DNA from: a virus
DNA: 64,000 bases
Virus record (IMG/VR): IMGVR_UViG_3300036860_000057
Location: 1 to 64,000 of that record
Strand: one strand, 5' to 3'
Shown here: piece after piece, positions 49,201 to 56,388 of the stretch
How positions within the stretch are numbered: the first letter of the stretch is position 1
Layout: each line of letters starts with the position of its first letter
Notes under the pieces: generated by a model
Seen by the model: the letters and a program-made list of their open reading frames with translations, nothing else
The model's database searches: none
Told to the model about the DNA's origin: nothing
Made by a program: the position numbers and the translations under genes

Positions 49201-49250
49201 ATGTGGTTCGGGGATAACCACATAAAACACCTCCGTTCTTTAACAATTTA
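49201..49250 (+). promoter_or_regulatory. boxB/boxA-like antitermination leader
   Basis: An eight-pair hairpin ATGTGGTT/AACCACAT (49201-49223) is followed by GTTCTTTAACAATTTA (49235-49250). The latter matches the rRNA-operon boxA, as I recall the E. coli sequence GCTCTTTAACAATTTA, at all but one position. The order hairpin then boxA is that of rRNA leaders, where NusB/NusE bind boxA RNA and make RNA polymerase ignore terminators. Confidence 0.75.
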
Positions 49251-49252
49251 AT

Positions 49253-49324
49253 GCGTGTGTGGTGTTAATGGTAGCATCACACTCTTCCAAAGTGAAGGTT
49301 AGGGTTCGAGTCCCTACACACGCA
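49253..49324 (+). tRNA. tRNA-Gly (TCC)
   Basis: 72 nt. Acceptor GCGTGTG/CACACGC, loop CTTCCAA with anticodon TCC (reads GGA), T-arm TAGGG-TTCGAGT-CCCTA, discriminator A, no encoded CCA. Starts two bases after boxA. Confidence 0.93.
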
Positions 49325-49361
49325 CAAGCTGGGGTGTTCCCAGCATAGCAAGGAGACACTT

Positions 49362-49442
49362 ATGTACTTCGTGCCGCTTCTCTCGTCTACAGGTCAAATC
49401 CTCCCCGATTGGCTTAGGCAAAAGAAGCTATCGTCACCGTAG
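49362..49442 (+). CDS. Possible 26-residue peptide
   Basis: AAGGAG lies seven bases before an ATG that opens 26 codons (MYFVPLLSSTGQ at start). It lies between two tRNAs. Could be chance; no similarity known. Confidence 0.3.
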   Translation: MYFVPLLSSTGQILPDWLRQKKLSSP

Positions 49443-49465
49443 TAAAGTGTAACTTCCGGCTATAA

Positions 49466-49490
49466 GGGAGGGTGAAAGTCCCTCCCACCA
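49466..49490 (+). other. GC-rich minihelix ending in ACCA
   Basis: GGGAGGG-TGAAAGT-CCCTCCC, seven pairs with a seven-base loop, followed directly by ACCA one base before tRNA-Trp. It resembles an acceptor-stem minihelix, but could be a processing or pausing hairpin. Confidence 0.45.
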
Positions 49491-49491
49491 T

Positions 49492-49562
49492 ACATCTGTG
49501 ATCTAATGGTAAGAGCACAATCTCCAAAATTGTGAATCCTCGTCCGAATCGAGGCAGATGTG
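49492..49562 (+). tRNA. tRNA-Trp (CCA)
   Basis: 71 nt. Acceptor ACATCTG/CAGATGT with G discriminator as in most Trp tRNAs, anticodon arm ACAAT-CTCCAAA-ATTGT with anticodon CCA, T-arm CCTCG-TCCGAAT-CGAGG. The T-loop has C at its second position, a small deviation. Confidence 0.9.
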
Positions 49563-49596
49563 CTGACCAGTTATCATCATTCCAAAGGAGGAATAA

Positions 49597-49752
49597 ATGT
49601 TCAACTGGGGCCGTATAAGAACGGTGCTATTGGGGTTGCTTCTTATTGCAGCAGGACTAATTCTGGCGTTCAATCTGAACTTCACCAACATGAATTATGT
49701 CCTTGCTGTACTGGCAATCTTCGATGGCGTTCTATGGATTATATTTCCATAG
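49597..49752 (+). CDS. Small membrane protein inside the tRNA cluster
   Basis: A 51-residue protein with an excellent binding site (AAAGGAGG). MFNWGRIRTVLLGLLLIAAG begins it; two hydrophobic helices follow (TVLLGLLLIAAGLILAF; VLAVLAIFDGVLWIIF). Its place within a tRNA operon is odd. Function unknown. Confidence 0.7.
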   Translation: MFNWGRIRTVLLGLLLIAAGLILAFNLNFTNMNYVLAVLAIFDGVLWIIFP

Positions 49753-49758
49753 AAAAAT

Positions 49759-49803
49759 GGAAGGTCTGATACTGGAGTAAGATGTTCGAACCATCAGCCT
49801 TCC
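49759..49803 (+). ncRNA. Possible T-arm/acceptor tRNA-like hairpin
   Basis: GGAAGGT/GCCTTCC form a seven-pair acceptor and GATG-TTCGAAC-CATC a four-pair T-arm; no other arm exists (45 nt). However, CTGAT can pair with ATCAG instead, giving a longer simple hairpin, so the tRNA-like reading is uncertain. Confidence 0.4.
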
Positions 49804-49834
49804 AGTTGCCCATGAGGGCATTTTCCTGCGGATT

Positions 49835-49868
49835 GAGGGGAGTGAACTGAAGGCACTCCCCTCTTTAT
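49835..49868 (+). terminator. Terminator-like hairpin inside the tRNA cluster
   Basis: Perfect ten-pair stem GAGGGGAGTG/CACTCCCCTC, loop nine, followed by TTTATT, one base before tRNA-Thr. Readthrough would need antitermination, which the boxA leader could supply. Confidence 0.75.
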
Positions 49869-49869
49869 T

Positions 49870-49941
49870 GCCAACATAGCACAATGGTAGTGCAAATCTT
49901 TTGTAAAGATTAGGCTGAGAGTTCGAATCCCTCTGTTGGCT
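49870..49941 (+). tRNA. tRNA-Thr (TGT)
   Basis: 72 nt. Acceptor GCCAACA/TGTTGGC, anticodon arm AATCT-TTTGTAA-AGATT with anticodon TGT (reads ACA), T-arm GAGAG-TTCGAAT-CCCTC with one A-C mismatch, discriminator T, no encoded CCA. Confidence 0.92.
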
Positions 49942-50009
49942 CTTAGGGCAGTAAGTGTGGGGCAAGGCTTAGGCATAACCTTGAATATCTGTACTGCCCT
50001 ATATAAATT

Positions 50010-50120
50010 ATGAGAGACATATTATTTATTGTTGTATATGTAGCTGGTGAGTTAGTTGCAGTCCTGACAGATTGTGTAATTCTTGTTGGTGCAGTTCTGT
50101 ACGTCATATTGAAATGGTAA
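50010..50120 (+). CDS. Possible 36-residue membrane peptide
   Basis: ATG at 50010 opens 36 codons, nearly all hydrophobic (MRDILFIVVYVAGELVAVL...VILVGAVLYVILKW). No good binding site. Composition argues for a real membrane peptide. Confidence 0.45.
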   Translation: MRDILFIVVYVAGELVAVLTDCVILVGAVLYVILKW

Positions 50121-50128
50121 TTATAGAT

Positions 50129-50184
50129 GGGCCAATTATTCCGGTGAATGCTAGCTATGGCGGATTCGACTCCCGCTTGGTCCG
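50129..50184 (+). ncRNA. 56-nt minimal tRNA-like element
   Basis: Acceptor GGGCCAA/TTGGTCC (seven pairs) with G discriminator. The T-arm, directly adjacent as in tRNA, has loop TTCGACT and a stem of four pairs plus one A-C mismatch. Between them are only 24 bases with a four-pair hairpin ATTC-CGGT-GAAT. No anticodon arm. Closely parallels the 47-nt element at 24330. Confidence 0.65.
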
Positions 50185-50346
50185 CCGTAACCTGTACGGC
50201 GCAGAGGAGACGACACTCAATCAGTGCCAATGTTGAAGGTAAGATAGTTAAGCCCAGTAAATGTCTGGTATCCCAGAGGCCATGCTACTGAGAATATAAC
50301 TGGCTGTGAAACTGATTAGCCGCCTTATTCAAGAGGAACACAAGAA
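50185..50346 (+). other. Spacer after the tRNA cluster
   Basis: Contains GCCGTAACCTGTACGGC, a short hairpin just after the tRNA-like element. Otherwise no gene or clear structure seen. Confidence 0.4.
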
Positions 50347-50400
50347 ATAGATCGACGTACTTTCCTTCACTATTTAATCTTAGGATCAATAGCTGCTATC

Positions 50401-51003
50401 ATGCCAATTCATTTACAGACAGCACCTACCCCATCGTGGATAGTTGGCGTAGGCAATTCTATTACACGAGGATATAAAGCAACCAATTTGCGAGGATATG
50501 TGTATATGCTTGCAAAACGGCTAGAACTTCCCTCTGTTAACACCTCGAAAGGTGGAGCACTCAATCAGAATCTATATGGACAATCTGTACGAGCTAAATC
50601 AGTCTTAGACTCTAGTACATTAACTGGTGCAGGACTAGTTGTGTGTACTACTGGAATTAGAGAACTGCACTATACTATTCCTGATCAGATGGACACCACA
50701 CTTGATTATATTCTTGCTAATACTCAGGCAATTGCAAATTGGTGGGCAGACATGCGACCAGGAACAGTGATGGTGGTGTTGCCTCCTGTTGAGAATGGAT
50801 CGGGGCAGCAGGGAATGAGTCGTGTGGTTACAGAAGCATTTCTTAGTAAATTGATTTATCCTGCTGTAGCACTTGACTGGTATCAACAAGATAAGTTGCA
50901 TGATATAGGAACTCCCAATTCTTGGTGGTACAACTGGGATCACCCTAACACGACAGGTCATGTAGGTATGGCAGATGCAGTGATAAGTTATTTACAGCAA
51001 TAA
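50401..51003 (+). CDS. SGNH/GDSL-like hydrolase
   Basis: A 200-residue protein from the first ATG. VGVGNSITRG is a variant of the GDS block with catalytic Ser, CTTG-R and DHPNTTGHVGM give the DxxH-like block V (Asp-His-Pro then Gly-His). Likely an esterase or sugar deacetylase, fitting the nearby glycan genes. The open frame extends upstream without ATG to about 50320 and encodes DRRTFLHYLILGSIAAIMPI, a twin-arginine-like signal, so translation may begin earlier, for example at an ATA at 50347 after AGAGG. Confidence 0.7.
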   Translation: MPIHLQTAPTPSWIVGVGNSITRGYKATNLRGYVYMLAKRLELPSVNTSKGGALNQNLYGQSVRAKSVLDSSTLTGAGLVVCTTGIRELHYTIPDQMDTTLDYILANTQAIANWWADMRPGTVMVVLPPVENGSGQQGMSRVVTEAFLSKLIYPAVALDWYQQDKLHDIGTPNSWWYNWDHPNTTGHVGMADAVISYLQQ

Positions 51004-51050
51004 TAGTATTTTATATTCAGACCAAAATAATCTAGAATCATATTACACAG

Positions 51051-51087
51051 CCAGATTGGTGCTAATTTTCTCCCGGCACTGATCTGG
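51051..51087 (+). terminator. Terminator after the hydrolase gene
   Basis: Twelve-pair stem CCAGATTGGTGC/GCACTGATCTGG with two G-U pairs valid only on the plus strand, then TTGTTTATGTTTT. Confidence 0.75.
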
Positions 51088-51155
51088 TTGTTTATGTTTT
51101 AGGAACCTTCCTTATTAAACTATAATTGTCATAGTGGAAATAAGGAGATATTAAA

Positions 51156-51776
51156 ATGACAGTTGGAGAAATGGCAATAAGTGGAGAGGTATCAGCACGG
51201 CTAATTAAAGGTCATGTGCAAGCCCCTCTATCGTGGAAAATTCGTAATTCGCTTCGTCCTTCATTTATTTCAGGTTTACTTGGTTATAAAGCAGCCCAGA
51301 CACTCTCTAATCTGACAGGAATCCCTACTCTTGTAGCTGATCTCAGAGCAGTCAAGATTGATGGTAGGACTGGTCAGAGAATTGATTATGGCGTAGTTAG
51401 TAGAAAACTAGTAACTACAGCTTTTGTCAACTTCCTGGTGGATATGCTTCAGGTAGACACTACTGAGATTGGAGACTTCAAGTTTCATGACAGTGGTGTA
51501 GGAACAACTGCTGAGAATGCTGGTGATACAGGAATTGAGACAACTGATGGTGAGTCTCGTGCTACTGGTTCCCAGACAGAGGGTGCATCAGCTAATATTT
51601 ACAAGTCAGTTGGAACGATTGCTTATACGACTACTAAAGCAATCACTGAGCATGGTGTGTTTAGTCAATCCACTGGTGGAACGTTGATGGATCGTTCTGT
51701 GTTTACTGCTATCAATGTGGTCAACGGCGATCAAATTGAATTCACATATTCGCTGACTGCAAGTAGCGGTGGCTAA
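51156..51776 (+). CDS. Structural protein, probably tail or fibre related
   Basis: A 206-residue Thr/Gly/Ser-rich beta-type protein (FHDSGVGTTAENAGDTGIE; SQSTGGTLMDRSVF). ATAAGGAGATATT precedes the ATG. Such composition is typical of phage structural decoration or fibre proteins. Not recognised precisely. A LAGLIDADG gene on the other strand overlaps its last four bases. Confidence 0.6.
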   Translation: MTVGEMAISGEVSARLIKGHVQAPLSWKIRNSLRPSFISGLLGYKAAQTLSNLTGIPTLVADLRAVKIDGRTGQRIDYGVVSRKLVTTAFVNFLVDMLQVDTTEIGDFKFHDSGVGTTAENAGDTGIETTDGESRATGSQTEGASANIYKSVGTIAYTTTKAITEHGVFSQSTGGTLMDRSVFTAINVVNGDQIEFTYSLTASSGG

Positions 51777-52339
51777 GAGCCTCTCTTATTAAGTTGTTGC
51801 ATTAAATCATAAGATGCTCTTTGTTTTTCAATATCTAAATTATATTCAGGAATAGGTAATAGTTCTTGATGTGTAATGGCAATTAGAGCCTGCCTCTTCT
51901 TTCGTATGAGATAAGGCTCTATTTGTTTTAACAGTGTAAGGGCAGCATCAGAGTTTATTTGTATTTGGTATCTGGTTGTGTGTTTTCTATTTGATGGCTC
52001 CCACACAACTATAGAACCAACACCAATTTGATCAAGAATCCATTGCATTACAAAAATATTATTATTTGTAAATGCAACACGAATAGATATTTTGTTTCTG
52101 CTTTTATACATAAATATTGATCCATCAGCATCAATAAAGCCCGCAATGTAGGCCGATATAGTTGGAACTAATACGTTGCACTGTGATCCAGATCGGTATC
52201 GGGCTTCTCCAGAACATTTCCTTGAGCAAAACACTTGCTCATAGTCTGGATAGAATCTACTTGTTTGTCCAGGAGGACATACATCAAACTCTTCTTTACA
52301 AGAAGGGCAGATTTTCTTAATTGGAATTGTCTTTGCCAT
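51773..52339 (-). CDS. LAGLIDADG homing endonuclease with zinc ribbon
   Basis: A 188-residue protein. The N-terminal zinc ribbon has CPSC (about 12) and CSRKC (about 38); then AYIAGFIDADGSIF is the LAGLIDADG helix with catalytic Asp, followed by the expected strands (SIRVAFTNNN, RYQIQINS) and helix (ALTLLKQIEPYL). Single-motif enzymes act as dimers. It lies on the opposite strand between two structural genes; AAGGAG precedes the ATG. Confidence 0.9.
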   Translation of the reverse strand: MAKTIPIKKICPSCKEEFDVCPPGQTSRFYPDYEQVFCSRKCSGEARYRSGSQCNVLVPTISAYIAGFIDADGSIFMYKSRNKISIRVAFTNNNIFVMQWILDQIGVGSIVVWEPSNRKHTTRYQIQINSDAALTLLKQIEPYLIRKKRQALIAITHQELLPIPEYNLDIEKQRASYDLMQQLNKRGS

Positions 52340-52402
52340 GATTAATCTCCTTAATTATATTAATATTGTATTTACTTACAATACAACATTTGGAGAATAT
52401 CT

Positions 52403-54436
52403 GTGGCAATAACCTTCGTTAATGCTGGTGCTGAGGCTGCTGCTGGAAGTGGCAACATCACACTCAATGCGCCCGCCAGTCCTCAAACTAATGACATCTG
52501 GATAGCTGTGATTCACACGTCTGATCAGAATGCTATGACGATGGATGCTGCTTGGACACAGATATATCAAGGCAATGGTGGAAGCACTACTAGTAGATTA
52601 GCTGTATTTTGGTTCAGATATGCAGGAAGTAACCCAACACTTACTGTCACACACACAAGTGGACAAACTATTATTGGTGGAATAGCCTCCTTCAGAGGAT
52701 GTGTGACATCAGGAAGCCCGGTGGACACAACTGGTGCTGGTGGTTCTGGCACTGATGCTTCTATTGAACACACTACCATTACTCCTACTCATGATAACTG
52801 TATGCTGGTTGCCTGTAATGGTGCGGCTGATGATAATAATCGTTCTACTCTTCCTACTGGTTTTACAGCAGGGTTTGAAGATTCTTCTGGTGGTACACAA
52901 AATTGCTATCAAGATGCCACTGGTAATCCTGATGGAAGTGTAGCATGTCACTGGAAAGTTCACACTACAGGATCAGCAGGAACAGTTACAGATACAATGG
53001 CTGCTTCTGATCCTTGGGCCAGTGTTCTGACATCATTAAAGCCGTTTCTTGCTCAGTCAGTAGCAGGAACTCTTACTTCTTCTGGAGCAATAGCCAAGAA
53101 AGATAAGAAGACACTATCAGGAACACTAACATCTGCTGGTGCTATAGCTAAAAAAACACTCAATAATATACTTGCTGGAACACTTACCAGTTCAGGGATT
53201 ATAACTAAGAAGGACAAGAAGGTATTGGCTGGAACTCTTACCTCTTCTGGAACAGCCTTTGAGAAAATAAAGAAGGTATTGGCTGGAACTTTAACTAGCT
53301 CAGGTTCTTTAGTAAGAAAGACTAAGAAGGTTCTTAGTGGTGTATTGTCTTCTGCTGGATCACTTGCTACTCAATTTATTCCTGGTGGTAATTTATATAC
53401 AAAATCTATAGAGGGAACTCTAACCTCTGCTGGAACACTTGTCAAGAAAACCAGCAAGCAATTGTCAGGCACTTTAACATCTGCTGGAACCTTATCTAAG
53501 AAGGCTCTTAAGTCATTAGCTGGTACATTATCTTCTTCTGGAACTTTGTTTGAGAAGATCAAGAAAACTCTTGCAGGCACTCTAACTTCATCTGGTTCAG
53601 TGTCAAAGAAAACACTCAAGTCATTTAGTGGCACACTTAATGAGTCAGGTGTTGTGTTTAAGAAATCTATCAAGTTCTTTGCAGGCACTCTAACCAGTTC
53701 TGGAACAGTATTTGAGAAGATCAAGAAGTCTTTGGGTGGAACCCTAACATCAACAGGTACTCTATCACGCAAGACTCTCAAAGTTTTAAGCGGTATCTTA
53801 GCTACTGCTGGCGATCTCTCTACTCAGTTTATCTCTGGTTCTGGTGGATTCTTTACCAAATCAGTGAGTGGTGTCCTTACTACTTCTGGGACAATTTCTA
53901 AGAAGACATCTCACAAGTTATCTGGAACATTCACATCTTCTGGTGTTGTAATAAAGAAGAGCTATAAATCATTCTCTGGAGTGCTGACATCTTCTGGAAG
54001 TTTAATTCGTAAGACTAAGAAATCTCTGTCAGGAGTTATAACTAGCTCTGGTGCTCTGACTGTTAGAAGAATATTTTCTAAGACACTATCTGGTACATTA
54101 TCCTTTACTGGTAGTATTTCAAAGATTACTCATAAAAGATTATCTGGTGTATTATCTAGTACAGGAAATGTAACAAAACTTACTCGATACTTCCTGTCAA
54201 GGGCCATTAGTTTTTCTGGGTCATTAATAGGATTTATTCCACCGGATATAGGGTTTGGTGTAGTAACTGTCCTTCAAAAGAGGACAACGAGCGTATCTGT
54301 ATCACTGGATGAGTTCTATGAGATAGATGTGGAAGAAATCAGTGATCAGGTAGTGGCGGAAGATAATGAAATCTATGGAATATCTGTAGAACTGATTAAT
54401 GTCTTTGAAGTTGAAATTGAAGAATACTCTATATAG
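52403..54436 (+). CDS. 21-repeat structural protein
   Basis: A 677-residue protein, GTG start with GGAG seven bases upstream. Residues 1-220 form a Thr/Gly-rich beta domain. From about 222 to 613 there are 21 tandem units of about 18 residues, consensus LSGTLTSSGxLxKKxxKS. Units 6 and 14 carry an extra TQFI...TKS insert, so a larger period of eight units exists. A 64-residue acidic tail ends it. Probably a fibre, whisker or stalk protein. No signal peptide. Confidence 0.75.
   Translation: MAITFVNAGAEAAAGSGNITLNAPASPQTNDIWIAVIHTSDQNAMTMDAAWTQIYQGNGGSTTSRLAVFWFRYAGSNPTLTVTHTSGQTIIGGIASFRGCVTSGSPVDTTGAGGSGTDASIEHTTITPTHDNCMLVACNGAADDNNRSTLPTGFTAGFEDSSGGTQNCYQDATGNPDGSVACHWKVHTTGSAGTVTDTMAASDPWASVLTSLKPFLAQSVAGTLTSSGAIAKKDKKTLSGTLTSAGAIAKKTLNNILAGTLTSSGIITKKDKKVLAGTLTSSGTAFEKIKKVLAGTLTSSGSLVRKTKKVLSGVLSSAGSLATQFIPGGNLYTKSIEGTLTSAGTLVKKTSKQLSGTLTSAGTLSKKALKSLAGTLSSSGTLFEKIKKTLAGTLTSSGSVSKKTLKSFSGTLNESGVVFKKSIKFFAGTLTSSGTVFEKIKKSLGGTLTSTGTLSRKTLKVLSGILATAGDLSTQFISGSGGFFTKSVSGVLTTSGTISKKTSHKLSGTFTSSGVVIKKSYKSFSGVLTSSGSLIRKTKKSLSGVITSSGALTVRRIFSKTLSGTLSFTGSISKITHKRLSGVLSSTGNVTKLTRYFLSRAISFSGSLIGFIPPDIGFGVVTVLQKRTTSVSVSLDEFYEIDVEEISDQVVAEDNEIYGISVELINVFEVEIEEYSI
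53066..54230 (+). repeat. Tandem coding repeat, about 54-bp unit
   Basis: Twenty-one diverged copies of a ~54-bp unit within the previous gene, e.g. GCTGGAACTCTTACCTCTTC. The copies vary at silent positions, so the protein repeat is conserved more than the DNA. Confidence 0.85.
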
Positions 54437-54444
54437 GAAATAGA

Positions 54445-54741
54445 ATGGCTGCTAATACATATGTTATTGATAGTTCGTTTAAGTTGGAGGCTGAGTTTAC
54501 TAATGAGAGTGGAGTAGCTGATCCAACTACAGTGATATTCAAGATCAAGAAACCAGATGGAACAATCACTACTTATACTTATGGAGTAGATGCTGAAGTG
54601 ATTCGAGAAAGTCTGGGGGTGTATTATATGATCGTAACAGTAGATACCCCTGGCAACTGGTGGTATAAAATAATGGGAACAGAAGCATTGATAGCTGCCA
54701 CAGAAGGATCATTTGTAGGATTACAATCCAAATTCGATTAA
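54445..54741 (+). CDS. Small Ig-like/structural protein
   Basis: A 98-residue beta-rich protein (SSFKLEAEFTNESGVADPTT; GVYYMIVTVDTPGNWWYKI) with the pattern of small Ig-like or tail-accessory proteins in phages. Nine bases after the repeat protein. Likely part of the same structure. Confidence 0.6.
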   Translation: MAANTYVIDSSFKLEAEFTNESGVADPTTVIFKIKKPDGTITTYTYGVDAEVIRESLGVYYMIVTVDTPGNWWYKIMGTEALIAATEGSFVGLQSKFD

Positions 54742-54747
54742 ACAACA

Positions 54748-54765
54748 AGGCTCTGAAAAGAGCCT
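54748..54765 (+). terminator. Terminator closing the structural block
   Basis: AGGCTC-TGAAAA-GAGCCT followed by a T-rich run (CTTGCTTTTA). Confidence 0.75.
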
Positions 54766-54766
54766 C

Positions 54767-54795
54767 TTGCTTTTATAGAAGAGAAGGTGTAAAAT
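54767..54795 (+). promoter_or_regulatory. Promoter of the glycan cassette
   Basis: TTGCTT and TAAAAT are 17 bases apart, 25 bases before the first sugar gene. Confidence 0.55.
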
Positions 54796-54820
54796 ATTGT
54801 TAAAAGATTGAGAGAGTTAT

Positions 54821-55798
54821 ATGCAGTTAAAAGGCAGAATTTTTATTACAGGTGGTTCTGGATCACTTGGAACCGCCATTCTGGAACGTGCTGAAAGAGA
54901 AAAGTGGGATGCAGAGTTTACCATCTTAGCTCGTAATGAGACTAAGATGTCACAAACATTAAAGAGATTTCCTGGTGTAAGGGGTGAGATTGGTGACATT
55001 AGGGATTTGGCATGGTTGGGTACAATTTTCCCAGGACACGATCTAGTTATACACACTGCTGCTATTAAACAAGTACCTACAGCAGAGGTAAATGTCAGAG
55101 AAGCATTTCTGACAAATGTACAAGGGTCACAAAATGTGGCAATGGCGGCAGTAGAGTCTGGTGTTGGAAAAGTTATAGGAATTTCAACAGACAAAGCCTG
55201 CCAGCCCACAACCATTTATGGCTGTACAAAATATTTAATGGAAGGACTATTTAGAGAAGCCAATAAATGGGCTGACAATACTAGATTTAATTTGGTGCGA
55301 TATGGAAATGTACTAAGATCAAACGCCAGTGTAGTCCCCCTGTTTGAAAGACTCATCTCTGAAGACAAGCCATTTACTATAACTGATCTAAGGATGACAC
55401 GTTTCTGGCTTAGTATGAACGAAGCTATTGATTTGATTATTACGTCTGTATTGTGGCCTGATTGGGGAATTACTTTAGTTCCTAAGCCCCCAGCACTATC
55501 AATGATAGACTTAGCTCGCTATATGGATGGAAGTAGAAAAATTATTGAGGTTGGTATAAGACCAGGAGAAAAGGTACACGAACAACTGATAAATTCGAGT
55601 GAGTCATTACATACTATTGATACAGGAGATTTATTTGTGGTATTCCCTCCTACTGTAGAAGTTAATAGCAATCTTCCTCTTGGTTATGAATATGTGAGTA
55701 ATGATCCATCTTATTATTTAAGTAAAGAGAAATTATATAAAATGCTTGATGAATATAATCCATATGGTGGAAAACAATGGTTGCTGTCAGAAATTTAA
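54821..55798 (+). CDS. NDP-sugar epimerase/dehydratase (Polysacc_synt_2 type)
   Basis: A 325-residue short-chain dehydrogenase. NAD-binding loop TGGSGSLG (about 7-14), IHTAAIKQVP, catalytic STDKACQP then YGCTKYL (Tyr-x-x-x-Lys). This pattern fits UDP-GlcNAc 4,6-dehydratase/5-epimerase-like enzymes (CapD, PseB, FnlA). It would start making a modified sugar nucleotide. It overlaps the next gene by 22 bases. Confidence 0.88.
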   Translation: MQLKGRIFITGGSGSLGTAILERAEREKWDAEFTILARNETKMSQTLKRFPGVRGEIGDIRDLAWLGTIFPGHDLVIHTAAIKQVPTAEVNVREAFLTNVQGSQNVAMAAVESGVGKVIGISTDKACQPTTIYGCTKYLMEGLFREANKWADNTRFNLVRYGNVLRSNASVVPLFERLISEDKPFTITDLRMTRFWLSMNEAIDLIITSVLWPDWGITLVPKPPALSMIDLARYMDGSRKIIEVGIRPGEKVHEQLINSSESLHTIDTGDLFVVFPPTVEVNSNLPLGYEYVSNDPSYYLSKEKLYKMLDEYNPYGGKQWLLSEI

Positions 55799-56388
55799 TT
55801 GGGAAGAGAGGGAATCAAGTGTACTTCTCAGAAATCCTCAACTCAAGTAATCAGTATGCCTACACAGAAGAACTGGACTGGATTCGTGATTTTGCATCAG
55901 AAGTTGATATGAGTCCATCTGCACCAATCTACAATTATGTAATGTTAGGTGCTGGGCCTGGAGTGTTTGCTGTAGCACTTGCAGAAGGGAATAAACTTAT
56001 TCCAATTGAGATTGTTGATAACAATACAACTCACTGGGTTCAGCAACATCTAATGGCATTAAATTCATTCAATGAGATTCTTTATGTTATTAGTGATAGT
56101 GCTGTAAGGGGAAAGTCTTATCGTGGAAGACCTATAGACCTTCTAATTGTGGACGCCGCTCATGATGAAGTAAGTGTTACTAAGGATATTCAGGCATGGA
56201 CTCCTCACGTAAGAATAGGCGGTCATATATTTTTCCATGATTACCTAGAAAGAGAAGGTGGATTTAATGGACTAGGAAAATGGGAGCCTTATGGTGTTGC
56301 TCGTGCAGTATGGAAAAATCTAAATTTAGATTATTGGAAGTGGGTAGACGATGTAGGAATTAGTAGAATTTATAGAAAGGTCAAGTAG
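55777..56388 (+). CDS. SAM-dependent methyltransferase-like protein
   Basis: A 203-residue class I fold: YNYVMLGAGPGVFAVALAE is the cofactor loop (quoted in part), PIEIVDNN the acidic strand, LLIVDAAHDEVSVTKD and GGHIFFHDYLE match Methyltransf_24-type sugar or glycan methyltransferases. It probably modifies a sugar in the cassette. Starts within the upstream gene. Confidence 0.75.
   Translation: MVAVRNLIGKRGNQVYFSEILNSSNQYAYTEELDWIRDFASEVDMSPSAPIYNYVMLGAGPGVFAVALAEGNKLIPIEIVDNNTTHWVQQHLMALNSFNEILYVISDSAVRGKSYRGRPIDLLIVDAAHDEVSVTKDIQAWTPHVRIGGHIFFHDYLEREGGFNGLGKWEPYGVARAVWKNLNLDYWKWVDDVGISRIYRKVK

Noticed and set aside
49331-49410. Possible tRNA between Gly and Trp
   Set aside because: AGGTCAAATCCT resembles a T-arm, but the loop is one base short and no acceptor partner was found.
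49560-49769. Plus-strand 69-codon frame overlapping tRNA-Trp
   Set aside because: It starts in the tRNA, has no binding site and is out of frame with the better 51-residue gene at 49597.
49759-49803. Clear tRNA-like gene
   Set aside because: Kept only at low confidence because a longer simple hairpin (CTGAT with ATCAG) competes with the T-arm.
53066-54230. Regular repeats that might be a CRISPR array
   Set aside because: Units are diverged, have no unique spacers and keep one reading frame throughout; they encode protein repeats.
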